A DNA stretch of 64,000 nucleotides from Acuticoccus sp. MNP-M23. Lineage in GTDB: Bacteria > Pseudomonadota > Alphaproteobacteria > Rhizobiales > Amorphaceae. Below, piece after piece: positions 18,467 to 26,276 of the stretch (position 1 is its first letter; every line of letters starts with the position of its first letter). The stretch is from assembly GCF_031195445.1 (NCBI RefSeq), contig NZ_CP133480.1, positions 3,464,501 through 3,528,500 of the forward strand, in the 5' to 3' direction. The notes under the pieces are model-generated. The model was given only the letters and a program-made list of their open reading frames with translations, searched no databases and was not told where the DNA came from. The position numbers were made by a program, and so were the translations under genes.

Positions 18467-19135
18467 TCAGTTGAGCCGTTCGAGGATCTCGTCAGTGGTC
18501 AGCACATCGCCAAATTGCTGGATGATGTTCTCCAGCGTCGCCACGTGTTCGCGCTCCGACAGGGCCGCCGTGCCGTCCGAAACCATCACAACGTTGAAAT
18601 CCAGCATCATCGCGTCCCGCGCCGTGGATTCGCAGCACACGTTGGTTTTGGTGCCGGTGATCAGGAGCGTGTCGATATCGCGGCTGCGCAGCACCCGCTC
18701 CAGCTGCGAGGCGCCCGAAATCAGCGCGCTGTAGCGGTTCTTGAACAGCTTCAGGTCAGCATTGCCGACCTCTAGCCCGTCCCAGATCTCCTGACCCGAG
18801 CCGCCGGGGTTGAGGCTTTCAACGGTGCGGGCGCGCACCTCGTCGCTGACGAAATTGTTGTAGTAGACGCGCCAGTCGCTGTCGTCGCCGGCACCGCTGT
18901 TGGCGTGCGTGACCCATACCACGTTGCCGCCGGCCATCCGCAGCCCCCGCGCCAGCCGGTTGATGGCCGGCACGATGTCGCGTGCGGCCGGCACCTCCGC
19001 CGGTGCACCCGGCGCACAGAATGTGTGCTGCATGTCGATGACGATGAGCGCGGTGCGCCTTGCATCGAACGCATCGAACAGATGCAGCCGTCCGCGCCGG
19101 GCCATCACCCGGTCGATGATTTCCTGACTGATCAT
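18467..19135 (-). CDS. Isochorismatase-family cysteine hydrolase (amidase-like), copy 1
   Basis: 222 residues, alpha/beta cysteine hydrolase of the group that includes RutB and N-carbamoylsarcosine amidase. Catalytic triad candidates: Asp34 in ALIVIDMQ, Lys in LFKNRYSAL and Cys167 in GTKTNVCCES. These enzymes remove carbamoyl groups from ureido compounds or hydrolyse amides. The ATG at 19135 aligns its N-terminus (MISQEIIDRVMARRGRLHLFD) with the paralogue at 21970. It is the last gene after the ABC permease, 16 bases downstream, so it is probably co-transcribed with the importer. Confidence 0.88.
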   Translation of the reverse strand: MISQEIIDRVMARRGRLHLFDAFDARRTALIVIDMQHTFCAPGAPAEVPAARDIVPAINRLARGLRMAGGNVVWVTHANSGAGDDSDWRVYYNNFVSDEVRARTVESLNPGGSGQEIWDGLEVGNADLKLFKNRYSALISGASQLERVLRSRDIDTLLITGTKTNVCCESTARDAMMLDFNVVMVSDGTAALSEREHVATLENIIQQFGDVLTTDEILERLN

Positions 19136-19151
19136 TCCGGCAACTCCAAAA

Positions 19152-20015
19152 TCATGCGCCAGCGCTGCGGCGGCGCATGATGAAGCCCTCAAGCAGTTGC
19201 ACTGCGATGAACAGCAGGGTGGATAAAAGCGCGAGGCTGACAATGGAGGCCATCACGAGGTTCATCTGGAAGATCTGGCTGCCATAGTTGATGAGGAAGC
19301 CGAGCCCGGCATTGGCTGCCTGAAATTCGCCAACCACAACGCCCACCAGCGCCAGGCCGATATTGACCTTGAGCGTCGAGATCATCGTCGGCACGCTGCC
19401 CGGCAGGATCACCTTGGTCAGCACTTGAAAGCGCGACGCGCCCCAGATCCGCACCAGCTTGATCTTGTTCGGGTCGATGGAGCAGAAGCCGGTGTAGAGC
19501 ATCAGGATGGTCACGAACACGCTGATGACGATCGCCATCGCGTAGATCGAACTCTTGTCGCCGAGCCAGATGTAGAAAATCGGCACCAGCGCGATCTTCG
19601 GCAAGGCGTTGAGGACCACCACAAACGGGTCGAGCGTGCGGTAGATGAAGGGCGACCACCACAGCGCCACGGCCGCCAGAATGCCCAGCACCATCCCGCC
19701 GGTAAACCCGATCACGGTGGACTTCAGCGTTGCCAGCGTGTGCGTGAACAGGGTGCCGTCGGCCGCCATGGTGGAGAGGGTGGCGATGACGGCGGTGGGG
19801 TAGCTCGTCAGCATCGGGTTCACCCAGCCGGCCTTGGGGGCGATCTGCCAGAGCACCAGAAAGCCCGCAATCAGCGCGATCTGGCAAAGGATGATCTTGC
19901 GCTTCTCCCTCTGGATGCCGGCGAGATAGGCGCCATAGCGGGCGGTGCGGTGCGGCGCCTGTTCGCGCTTCTGAGGCGCGGCGGCGGCGGACGAAATTTC
20001 GGCGGCTTGTTCCAT
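19152..20015 (-). CDS. ABC importer permease (TauC/SsuC/ThiX class)
   Basis: 287-residue inner-membrane permease with about six helices, one near 39-58 and the BPD_transp_1 core from about 95. The EAA loop that docks the ATPase is VRIWGASRFQVLTKVILPGSVP. Starts with ATG 9 bases after the ATPase stop and is followed by the amidase-like hydrolase. The class imports taurine, alkanesulfonates, thiamine precursors, nitrate or ureido compounds, so the substrate must be inferred from context: creatine or another N-carbamoyl/guanidino compound is plausible. Confidence 0.92.
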   Translation of the reverse strand: MEQAAEISSAAAAPQKREQAPHRTARYGAYLAGIQREKRKIILCQIALIAGFLVLWQIAPKAGWVNPMLTSYPTAVIATLSTMAADGTLFTHTLATLKSTVIGFTGGMVLGILAAVALWWSPFIYRTLDPFVVVLNALPKIALVPIFYIWLGDKSSIYAMAIVISVFVTILMLYTGFCSIDPNKIKLVRIWGASRFQVLTKVILPGSVPTMISTLKVNIGLALVGVVVGEFQAANAGLGFLINYGSQIFQMNLVMASIVSLALLSTLLFIAVQLLEGFIMRRRSAGA

Positions 20016-20024
20016 GTCCTGTCC

Positions 20025-20852
20025 TCAGTGCTGACGGTGGACGTCGAGTTCGTCCCAGATCTTCTGGAAGTAGGCGTCGAACTCCGGGGCACTGCGCGCC
20101 TCGAAGGGGGTGGGCCGGCCGCCGTCATGGCTCGGCCATGCGATCCGGTGCTCGGTCTTGATGCGGCCCGGCCGGCGGCTCATCACGATGATCCGGTCCG
20201 CCATGGAGATCGCCTCGCCAATATCGTGGGTGACGAGGATGACGGTCTTGCCCTCCGCTTTCAGGAGTTCGGCAATCTCGTCGGACAGGGAAAGCCGGGT
20301 CTGAAAGTCGAGCGCGGAAAACGGCTCGTCCAGCAAGAGGATGTCGGGGTCGGGGCACAATGTGCGGGCAAGCGCCACGCGCTGGCGCATTCCGCCGGAG
20401 AGCTGTGCGGGCGGGCTGTCCAGAAACTCGCCGAGGCCGTAGCGGCGAAGGAGGTCCTTGGCGCGGGTCTTTGCCGCCGCGCCGCCCTGGCCCAGGATCT
20501 CCGTGCCGAGGAGCGCGTTTTCAAGCACGGTGCGCCACTCGAACAGCGTATCGTTCTGCAGCATGTAGCCGACGCGCGGGGAGGGCCCCTTCACCGGCTT
20601 GCCCTCCACTTCGACCACCCCTTCAGCCGGGACCATCAGCCCGGAGACAAGCGACAGCAGCGTGCTCTTGCCGCAACCGGACGGGCCTACGATGGCAACG
20701 AACTCCCCGGCGGCAACCTCCAGGCTGATGTCCGACAGCGCCAGCGTTTCGCGCTCGGGGGTGAAATAGTCGAGCGTGACCCCGGAAAGCCGCACGGCCG
20801 GGTTGTTCAGCGCGGCCGCCGGATCGCCGTGCGCTTCTGTGGCGAGGCTCAC
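20025..20852 (-). CDS. ABC importer ATPase (TauB/SsuB class)
   Basis: 275 residues. Walker A GPSGCGKSTLL near 56-66, Q-loop near MLQND, signature LSGGMRQRVALAR, Walker B ILLLDEPFSALD and switch histidine in LVTHDIGEA, with the TauB-like ending MSRRPGRIKTEHRI. The start is GTG at 20852, overlapping the binding-protein stop by four bases (GTGA). Second gene of the binding protein-ATPase-permease-hydrolase operon. Confidence 0.94.
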   Translation of the reverse strand: MSLATEAHGDPAAALNNPAVRLSGVTLDYFTPERETLALSDISLEVAAGEFVAIVGPSGCGKSTLLSLVSGLMVPAEGVVEVEGKPVKGPSPRVGYMLQNDTLFEWRTVLENALLGTEILGQGGAAAKTRAKDLLRRYGLGEFLDSPPAQLSGGMRQRVALARTLCPDPDILLLDEPFSALDFQTRLSLSDEIAELLKAEGKTVILVTHDIGEAISMADRIIVMSRRPGRIKTEHRIAWPSHDGGRPTPFEARSAPEFDAYFQKIWDELDVHRQH

Positions 20853-21856
20853 TTGAACTCTGCCTCGGCCGCTTCGGCGAAGGATGCGTCGACGATGGCG
20901 TCATAGGCCAGCACATCGTCCTTGGGGAGCACACCGCCCTCGACCATGATCTCCTGCGCCTTGGCTAGGCCCTCGGGGCTCACCACCGTGGACTTGGACC
21001 AGATCGGCTCGGCGTTTTCGAGGAAGCGGGACACCACGGAAAAATTGTTCTCTTCCGAAAGTCCGGGAAAGAACGGAGCGACAGCCGCTGCAATCTCTTC
21101 CTTGGAGGCGGTCTCCATCCACGCCTGTGCGCGGGCGATGGCGTTGGTCCAGCCCTGCGCCACGTCCTTGTTCTCGGCCAGCCAGTCATCCATGGCGAAG
21201 AACACGGTATAGTCCGCCCGGCCGATTTCGGCGCCGATGGAAGCGAGCACATGGAGCTCGCCCGCCGCCTCCAGCTTGGACAGCGACGGTTCGGTGAAGA
21301 TCCCGAACGGCCACTGGTCCGACATCCACGCCCCGTCACGCGCTGCCATGCCGACGTTGGTGGTGATGCCGGCCACCGTATCCTCGCTGAGGCCATGCTC
21401 CTTCAACACATATTCAAGATAAAGCTCGGGCGTGCTGCCAGGGCGCCAGCCAAACACCTTCTCGCCGTCGACCATGGACCAGTCGAAATCCTCGATGGGC
21501 TCGCGCGAGGCGAAGAAGAACCCGTCCGTCGCCGTCAGCGCCGAGAAGATGGTGGGCTTGTCGGGCGATTCGCCGTTGCGGATGTAGATCGGGACCTCGG
21601 GGCCGGACAGCGCGAAGTCCACCTGCCCGGAAATCAGCAGCGCGCCGACCCGGTCGCCACCATTGGCCGTGACCAGCTCCACGTCCAGCCCCTCGTCCTC
21701 CACGTAGCCGTTGGTCAGCGCCACATACATCGGCACGTAGAATTGCGACCGGACAACCTCGGCCATCTTCACCTGCTTCAGGTCCTTCGCGGCGGCGGGC
21801 ACCGAGAGAGCGGCCGCGGCGGCAGCGAACATCAGCACGGGCAGACGGTATTGCAT
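20849..21856 (-). CDS. ABC importer periplasmic binding protein (NMT1/THI5-like)
   Basis: 335 residues from ATG 21856, which has GGAGAAAG upstream. Signal peptide of about 22 residues (MQYRLPVLMFAAAAAALSV, cleaved after AAA). The mature protein has the NMT1/SsuA-like two-lobe pattern: QVKMAEVVRSQFYVPMYVALTNGY, ALLISGQVDFALSGPE, FGWRPGSTPELYLEYVL. First gene of the ABC operon, divergent from the second hydrolase gene across 113 bases. Substrate unknown; neighbouring amidase-like enzymes and creatinase suggest a ureido or guanidino compound. Confidence 0.9.
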   Translation of the reverse strand: MQYRLPVLMFAAAAAALSVPAAAKDLKQVKMAEVVRSQFYVPMYVALTNGYVEDEGLDVELVTANGGDRVGALLISGQVDFALSGPEVPIYIRNGESPDKPTIFSALTATDGFFFASREPIEDFDWSMVDGEKVFGWRPGSTPELYLEYVLKEHGLSEDTVAGITTNVGMAARDGAWMSDQWPFGIFTEPSLSKLEAAGELHVLASIGAEIGRADYTVFFAMDDWLAENKDVAQGWTNAIARAQAWMETASKEEIAAAVAPFFPGLSEENNFSVVSRFLENAEPIWSKSTVVSPEGLAKAQEIMVEGGVLPKDDVLAYDAIVDASFAEAAEAEFK

Positions 21857-21969
21857 GGCTCTTTCTCCGGATGGGGGCGTTTGAAAAATGAAAGAGCAAG
21901 CAGCGTGCCACCCGGTTGGCGTGTGACTTGCTGCACGTTTCAAAGCTGCAACGCACGGAGCGTGAACCC

Positions 21970-22671
21970 ATGCACAAGCTCGAAATCAGCCCGGACATCA
22001 TCGCGCGGGTGGTGGCGCGGACGGGGAAGGTCCATCCGTTCGACGACCTCGAACCGTCGCGCACCGCCCTCGTCGTCATCGACATGCAGAATTATTTCAT
22101 GAAGCCCGGCTACCAGGGGGAAGTGCCGCTGGCGCGCGAGATCGTGCCTGCGGTCAACCGTCTTGCTGCCGGCCTGCGTGAGCGTGGCGGCCACGTGGTC
22201 TGGGTGAAGAACGCCACCAACGACACCATGGAAAGCTGGTCCGTCTTCAACAACGACCTGATGACGCCCGAGCGCCGTGACGAGCGCTACCGCACCATGG
22301 ACATGGCCCATGAAGGCCACCAGCTCTGGCCTCTGCTGGATGCCCGGCCCGAGGATGCACAGCTGGTCAAGAAGCGGTTCAGCGCGTTCATTCAGGGTTC
22401 TTCGCCGGTGATCGAACACCTTCACGCGCGCGGGATCGACACGGTGCTGATTGCCGGCACCGCCACCAATGTGTGCTGCGAAAGCTCCGCGCGCGATGCG
22501 ATGATGATGAACTTCCGCACCGTGATGGTGGCCGATGCGCTGGCGACCTACACCGACGCCGAGCACAACGCTGCCCTGTCAGCCTTCTACATGCTGTTCG
22601 GCGACGTGATGAATGTCGACGAGACGCTGACTGCCCTCGGCGAAATCCCGGCGGCCGCCAAGGTCGCCTGA
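21970..22671 (+). CDS. Isochorismatase-family cysteine hydrolase (amidase-like), copy 2
   Basis: 233 residues, clearly paralogous to the hydrolase at 18467-19135: both share the starting block around RTALVVIDMQ (Asp38), REIVPAVNRLA, GHVVWV, the lysine in LVKKRFSAF and the nucleophile region GTATNVCCESSARDAMM (Cys169). Transcribed away from the ABC operon from a shared 113-base gap; GGAG lies 9 bases upstream of the ATG. Two differentiated paralogues around one importer suggest sequential or parallel hydrolysis of the imported compound. The stop is 14 bases from the end of the convergent broken methyltransferase. Confidence 0.88.
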   Translation: MHKLEISPDIIARVVARTGKVHPFDDLEPSRTALVVIDMQNYFMKPGYQGEVPLAREIVPAVNRLAAGLRERGGHVVWVKNATNDTMESWSVFNNDLMTPERRDERYRTMDMAHEGHQLWPLLDARPEDAQLVKKRFSAFIQGSSPVIEHLHARGIDTVLIAGTATNVCCESSARDAMMMNFRTVMVADALATYTDAEHNAALSAFYMLFGDVMNVDETLTALGEIPAAAKVA

Positions 22672-22685
22672 CCCGGGGCCACGCT

Positions 22686-24233
22686 TCAGGCCGAAACGCT
22701 TTCCTCGCGTGCTGCAGCGGCGGGGGCCAAAGCCTTGCGGCAGTAAAACAGGCTGTGGCTGGAAATGCCGGCCCATGCCGCGGTGGGGATGACGGCCCGG
22801 CGCAGCGCGTCCTCTCCGAACAGCTTGAGCGGTTCGATCAGATGGTCGCCCTCGCCCCATACCTCGGCCAGCATTGCGGTGAGGCTGTCGGCGCCAAAGA
22901 TGCGGAAGTGGTCTTCCTGGCCGAACCGTTCCAGCCGGTCGGCTTCGGAAAGGTTCGGGGACAGGTCTTCGATGGTGTCCTTGCCGCGGATTGGCACGGA
23001 GAATATGTGAAGGCCGCCCGGCGCGAGGATCCGGTGCAATTCCTGCAAGACGTAATTCACGTCGCAGGGGAGGTGTTCCAGAACGTGGCTGTGCAAGATG
23101 ACGTCATAGCTCTCGTCTGCAACACCGCCCAGATCACGACACAGATCGAATTCGCGCACGTCCAGAATGCGGCTTTTGTAGCGGGACACATCGAGATCAC
23201 GGGCATGATATTTCTCGCCCGACGCTTTCAAAAAGCGACGGCCGATCCCGGCTTCGGGTGCGAAATGCAGGATCCGCTTGTCCGGCTCGAAGGCGCCCAG
23301 GTTTTCGAGCACCATGAACATCATGCGGTTGCGCTCGACCGAACGGCAGGTGCTGCACCGCGCATTGGCGCGTCCGTTGAAGGCTTCGAACTTGTTGCCC
23401 TTGCAGATCGGGCATTCCAGAACCTCGGCAGGCGGCTTCGGCGCAGCGGGCTCCGACGTGCGGGAAACCGAGGGGGGCCGCGTGCCGGTGGCCGGCTTCC
23501 GCGTCACGAACGTGGCATTCATGTAGCACGGGTCAATGGCGGCGCTGCGCCGGAGTATGGACGTTTCGCCGCCAAGATCGCGGATCATGTCCACCAGGTC
23601 GGCCCCATAGTCGGTATAGACAAGGCAGCGCGTGCCATCGCCTGAATTGTGATAGCGGGCAGGCTGGAGGAGGATCTCGCGGCCATCTTCCATCGCCACC
23701 CGTTTTTCGGTCTTGTCCGGCAAGGGATAGGCGTTCGGAATAGTGAAGATGTGCCGGCCGCCCGGCTTCAGCACCCTCAGAATTTCCGCGAACGCTGCCT
23801 CGATATCGAAAAGCTGCTCCAGCACGTCGGACGTGATGACGAGGTCGAACGTATCGTCGCCAAATGTGAGCGCGGGGAGGTTCTCGTTGCGAACGCTGTC
23901 CGGCCCTTCGACGCCGAGCGGTCTGTGCGGCCAGTGGTAGGACCGGTAATAATTCGGGAGTGTCCGGAAACGGCTGACGAAGGGGCTGCGCAGGGCCGGC
24001 TCTTAGATGACGACGTCGTCCAGCATGCGCCGCGACATCAGGTCGGCGACCGACAGGGCCTGCCCGCGTCCGAATTCATCGACAATGACCGCGGCCTGAT
24101 CGCGCCAGCGCAGGGTAAACCGGCACGATGGACAGGCGTAGGCCTCACGGATCGATCGCTCGTCGCCCCGCACGAACAGACCCTTCTGACCGCAGATCGA
24201 ACAGATGCCATGATAGTCGTGTTGCTGGTTCAA
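22686..24233 (-). pseudogene. Tandem methyltransferase gene interrupted by an in-frame TAA
   Basis: One 516-codon frame broken by a single TAA at 24003-24005. The first part starts with TTG at 24233 behind AGGAGAT and encodes a zinc-ribbon segment (CSICG and CPSC) ending RRMLDDVVI. After the TAA the same frame continues at once with EPALRSPFVSRFRTLPNYY, then LTFGDDTFDLVITSDVLEQL and VLKPGGRHIFTIPN, a methyltransferase core whose usual preceding residue would be Tyr, so TAT/TAC to TAA is the simplest change. A second module follows: another zinc ribbon (CPICKG, CSTCRS) and a second methyltransferase core (ILHFAPEAGIG, HSHVLEHLPCD, LAPGGLHIFSVP). Alternatives are readthrough, a sequencing error, or a shorter protein from the GTG at 23825. 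Confidence 0.75.
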
Positions 24234-24441
24234 GCGGATCTCCTGCGTGGGTACGGCGCGGGCAAAGCGGAAAATCCGGCTGTCTCAGCCGCTCGGTCAC
24301 CCGGTGGCAGAACAGCCGGCGAAGGCATGTTCAAGCCTTTTTCGGTTCGCAGCGGGATGGCGCGCGGGACCATCGCCCCGCGCATCCGGGGCGACCGCGC
24401 CGCCGATACGGTGGGCGAAGCTCACCCGCGACGGGAACAAC

Positions 24442-24518
<77 letters not shown>

Positions 24519-24660
24519 GTGTTGCTAGCGTTGCTAATCAATCGTCTGGCCGACAGACAACGGCCTTGGCATGTCCGGTAGCATGGTCTCGAAGGAGGCG
24601 GCAAGGCGGCGCTGACCGGGGCTTGCCGGACATCGCTCAACCTGTTCCGGGCAGGGCACT

Positions 24661-25407
24661 TCAGCTTGCGCGGGTGAAGATCTCGTCGCCGTGCAGGCCT
24701 CTGGTGAAGGCGGCGGCCGGCATCGACAGAACCATGTCGCGGGCTCTGCCCAGATGGGCGCGGGTCGCCGTTGCGGCGCCCTCGGCGTCGGCAGCCTCGA
24801 TGGCCTGCGCAATCACGCGATGCTCGGCAAGCGAGGTTGCAACCACCTCGGCTGTCAACGCGGTCGAAATCTGCGCCATGATCAGCGACAGCTGAAGGTT
24901 GGTGTTCACCTTCACCAGCTGCGCGTTGCCGGCAGTCTCGAACATTGCGCCGTGGAACAACTGGTTCTCGGCAATGTAGGCGGCGGTGGCGAGCCGGGGT
25001 GTCTCATCCGACAGGAAGGAGACCGCCGCCAGGAAAGCTGCACGCACCAAGGGATCGGCGGCATTCTGCGCAGCCTTGCGGGCGGCAAGTGTCTCCAGCT
25101 CCAGCCGGATTTCGAACAGCTCTTCGGCATCCTTGAGCGTGAGCCGGCGCACCAGCGCGCCCCGGTTCGGCACGATCTCGATGGTGCCTTCGGCGGCGAG
25201 CCGGCGGAACGCCTCCCGCAAGAGGCTGCGGCTGATGCCGAACTCCGCCGTCAGGTCCGCCTCCACCAGCCGCTGCCCAGGGACATAGCGGCAGCGGTAG
25301 ATGCCCTCGCGGATGGCCTGTGCCACGAGATCGCCGCGCCCGCCGTGGGCTTCGGCGGGGCGCGTGACGTCACCGGCGGCGCGCGTACGGGCTTTGGTCT
25401 CAAGCAT
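24661..25407 (-). CDS. GntR-family (FCD subgroup) transcriptional regulator
   Basis: 248 residues. The winged helix-turn-helix lies around residues 28-90 (IREGIYRCRYVPGQRLVEADL, FGISRSLLREAFRRLAAEG, VPNRGALVRRLT), followed by an FCD effector domain beginning LFEIRLELETLAARKA with metal-ligand-like residues (LFHGAMFETAGN, LAEHRVIAQAIE). FCD regulators respond to organic acids. It is divergent from the lyase-ligase-TRAP operon with 83 bases between starts, and a perfect palindrome lies in that gap, so it very probably controls that operon. Confidence 0.9.
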   Translation of the reverse strand: MLETKARTRAAGDVTRPAEAHGGRGDLVAQAIREGIYRCRYVPGQRLVEADLTAEFGISRSLLREAFRRLAAEGTIEIVPNRGALVRRLTLKDAEELFEIRLELETLAARKAAQNAADPLVRAAFLAAVSFLSDETPRLATAAYIAENQLFHGAMFETAGNAQLVKVNTNLQLSLIMAQISTALTAEVVATSLAEHRVIAQAIEAADAEGAATATRAHLGRARDMVLSMPAAAFTRGLHGDEIFTRAS

Positions 25408-25435
25408 GGCTCGACCCTACGGTCGCGGCGCCCCG

Positions 25436-25464
25436 TTGACAACTACAATATTGTCCGACAATGC
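25436..25464 (+). promoter_or_regulatory. Promoter with GntR-type operator for the lyase-ligase-TRAP operon
   Basis: TTGACA at 25436-25441 looks like a -35 element; the likely -10 region at 25457-25464 lies within a perfect 13-bp palindrome ATTGTCCGACAAT (25450-25462). The TTGTC-N-GACAA form resembles FCD-type GntR operators, and its overlap with the -10 region would suit repression. Confidence 0.6.
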
Positions 25465-25490
25465 TGTCTGAAAATAAGGAAACGTCAGCC

Positions 25491-26276
25491 ATGATGATCG
25501 GACGGGCAGGGCCAGCCACCACTTCCATCAGCACTGCGGATGCCGCCAGTATCACCGTGCGCGGCCGGGACCTGTGCGGCGACGTGATGGGCCGGCTCAC
25601 CTTCACCGACTATTTCTTCTTGCTGGTCACGGGCGATGAGCCGACGCCGCTCCAGCGCGAATTTCTCGACCTGTTGCTGATCGCCATTGCCGAGCATGGC
25701 CTTGTGCCCACCAACCAGGCGGCGCGGATGACGCTGGCTGCCGACCCGGACTCGATCCAGTCCGCCGTTGCCGCGGGCATTCTGGGGTGCGGCACGGTTG
25801 TCCTCGGAACCGCGCAGACGGCCGGCAACTGCCTGCGCCGTGCGCTGGCCCGTGCCGACGAGACCGGCGTCAGCCCCGAAGATGCGCTGCGCACCGAACT
25901 CGAGGCGATCCGCGCCGTCAAGGGACCAGCCCCCGGCTTCGGCCACCCGCTGCACAAACCGTCCGATCCACGCGCACAGCGCATCATGGCGCTGGCCGAG
26001 GCGCGCGGCGCTGCCGGCCCCTATGTGGCGCTGGCCCGTGCTGCCGAAACGCTGGTGCCGGAGGTGTGGGGCCGGGCGCTGCCGATGAACGTGTCCATGG
26101 CGATCGCCGCCGTTCTCCTCGACCTCGGCTTTCCGCCAGCCATGCTGAAGGGCATTCCCATACTGGCGCGCACGGCAAGTCTCATCGCCCATCTGGGTGA
26201 GGAGCAGCAGCGTCCGATCGGCTTTTTGATGGCAGGCCATGCCGAAGCTGCAATCAGCTACGAGGCAGGCCAATGA
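25491..26276 (+). CDS. Citrate-synthase-fold protein, citryl-CoA lyase-like
   Basis: 261 residues from the ATG at 25491 (AAGGA 10 bases upstream). It has the citrate synthase signature GFGHPLHKPSDPRAQRIM, carrying the second histidine and following acidic region, plus DLCGDVMGRLTFTDYFFLLVTG at the N-terminus. It is much shorter than citrate synthase (about 430). The block that normally holds the first catalytic histidine (GPLHGGAN type) here reads GTVVLGTAQTAGN, so that histidine seems absent. Short stand-alone members are usually called citryl-CoA lyases. Its partner gene overlaps by four bases and encodes a CoA ligase, suggesting that the ligase makes an acyl-CoA which this protein cleaves or condenses. 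Confidence 0.75.
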   Translation: MMIGRAGPATTSISTADAASITVRGRDLCGDVMGRLTFTDYFFLLVTGDEPTPLQREFLDLLLIAIAEHGLVPTNQAARMTLAADPDSIQSAVAAGILGCGTVVLGTAQTAGNCLRRALARADETGVSPEDALRTELEAIRAVKGPAPGFGHPLHKPSDPRAQRIMALAEARGAAGPYVALARAAETLVPEVWGRALPMNVSMAIAAVLLDLGFPPAMLKGIPILARTASLIAHLGEEQQRPIGFLMAGHAEAAISYEAGQ

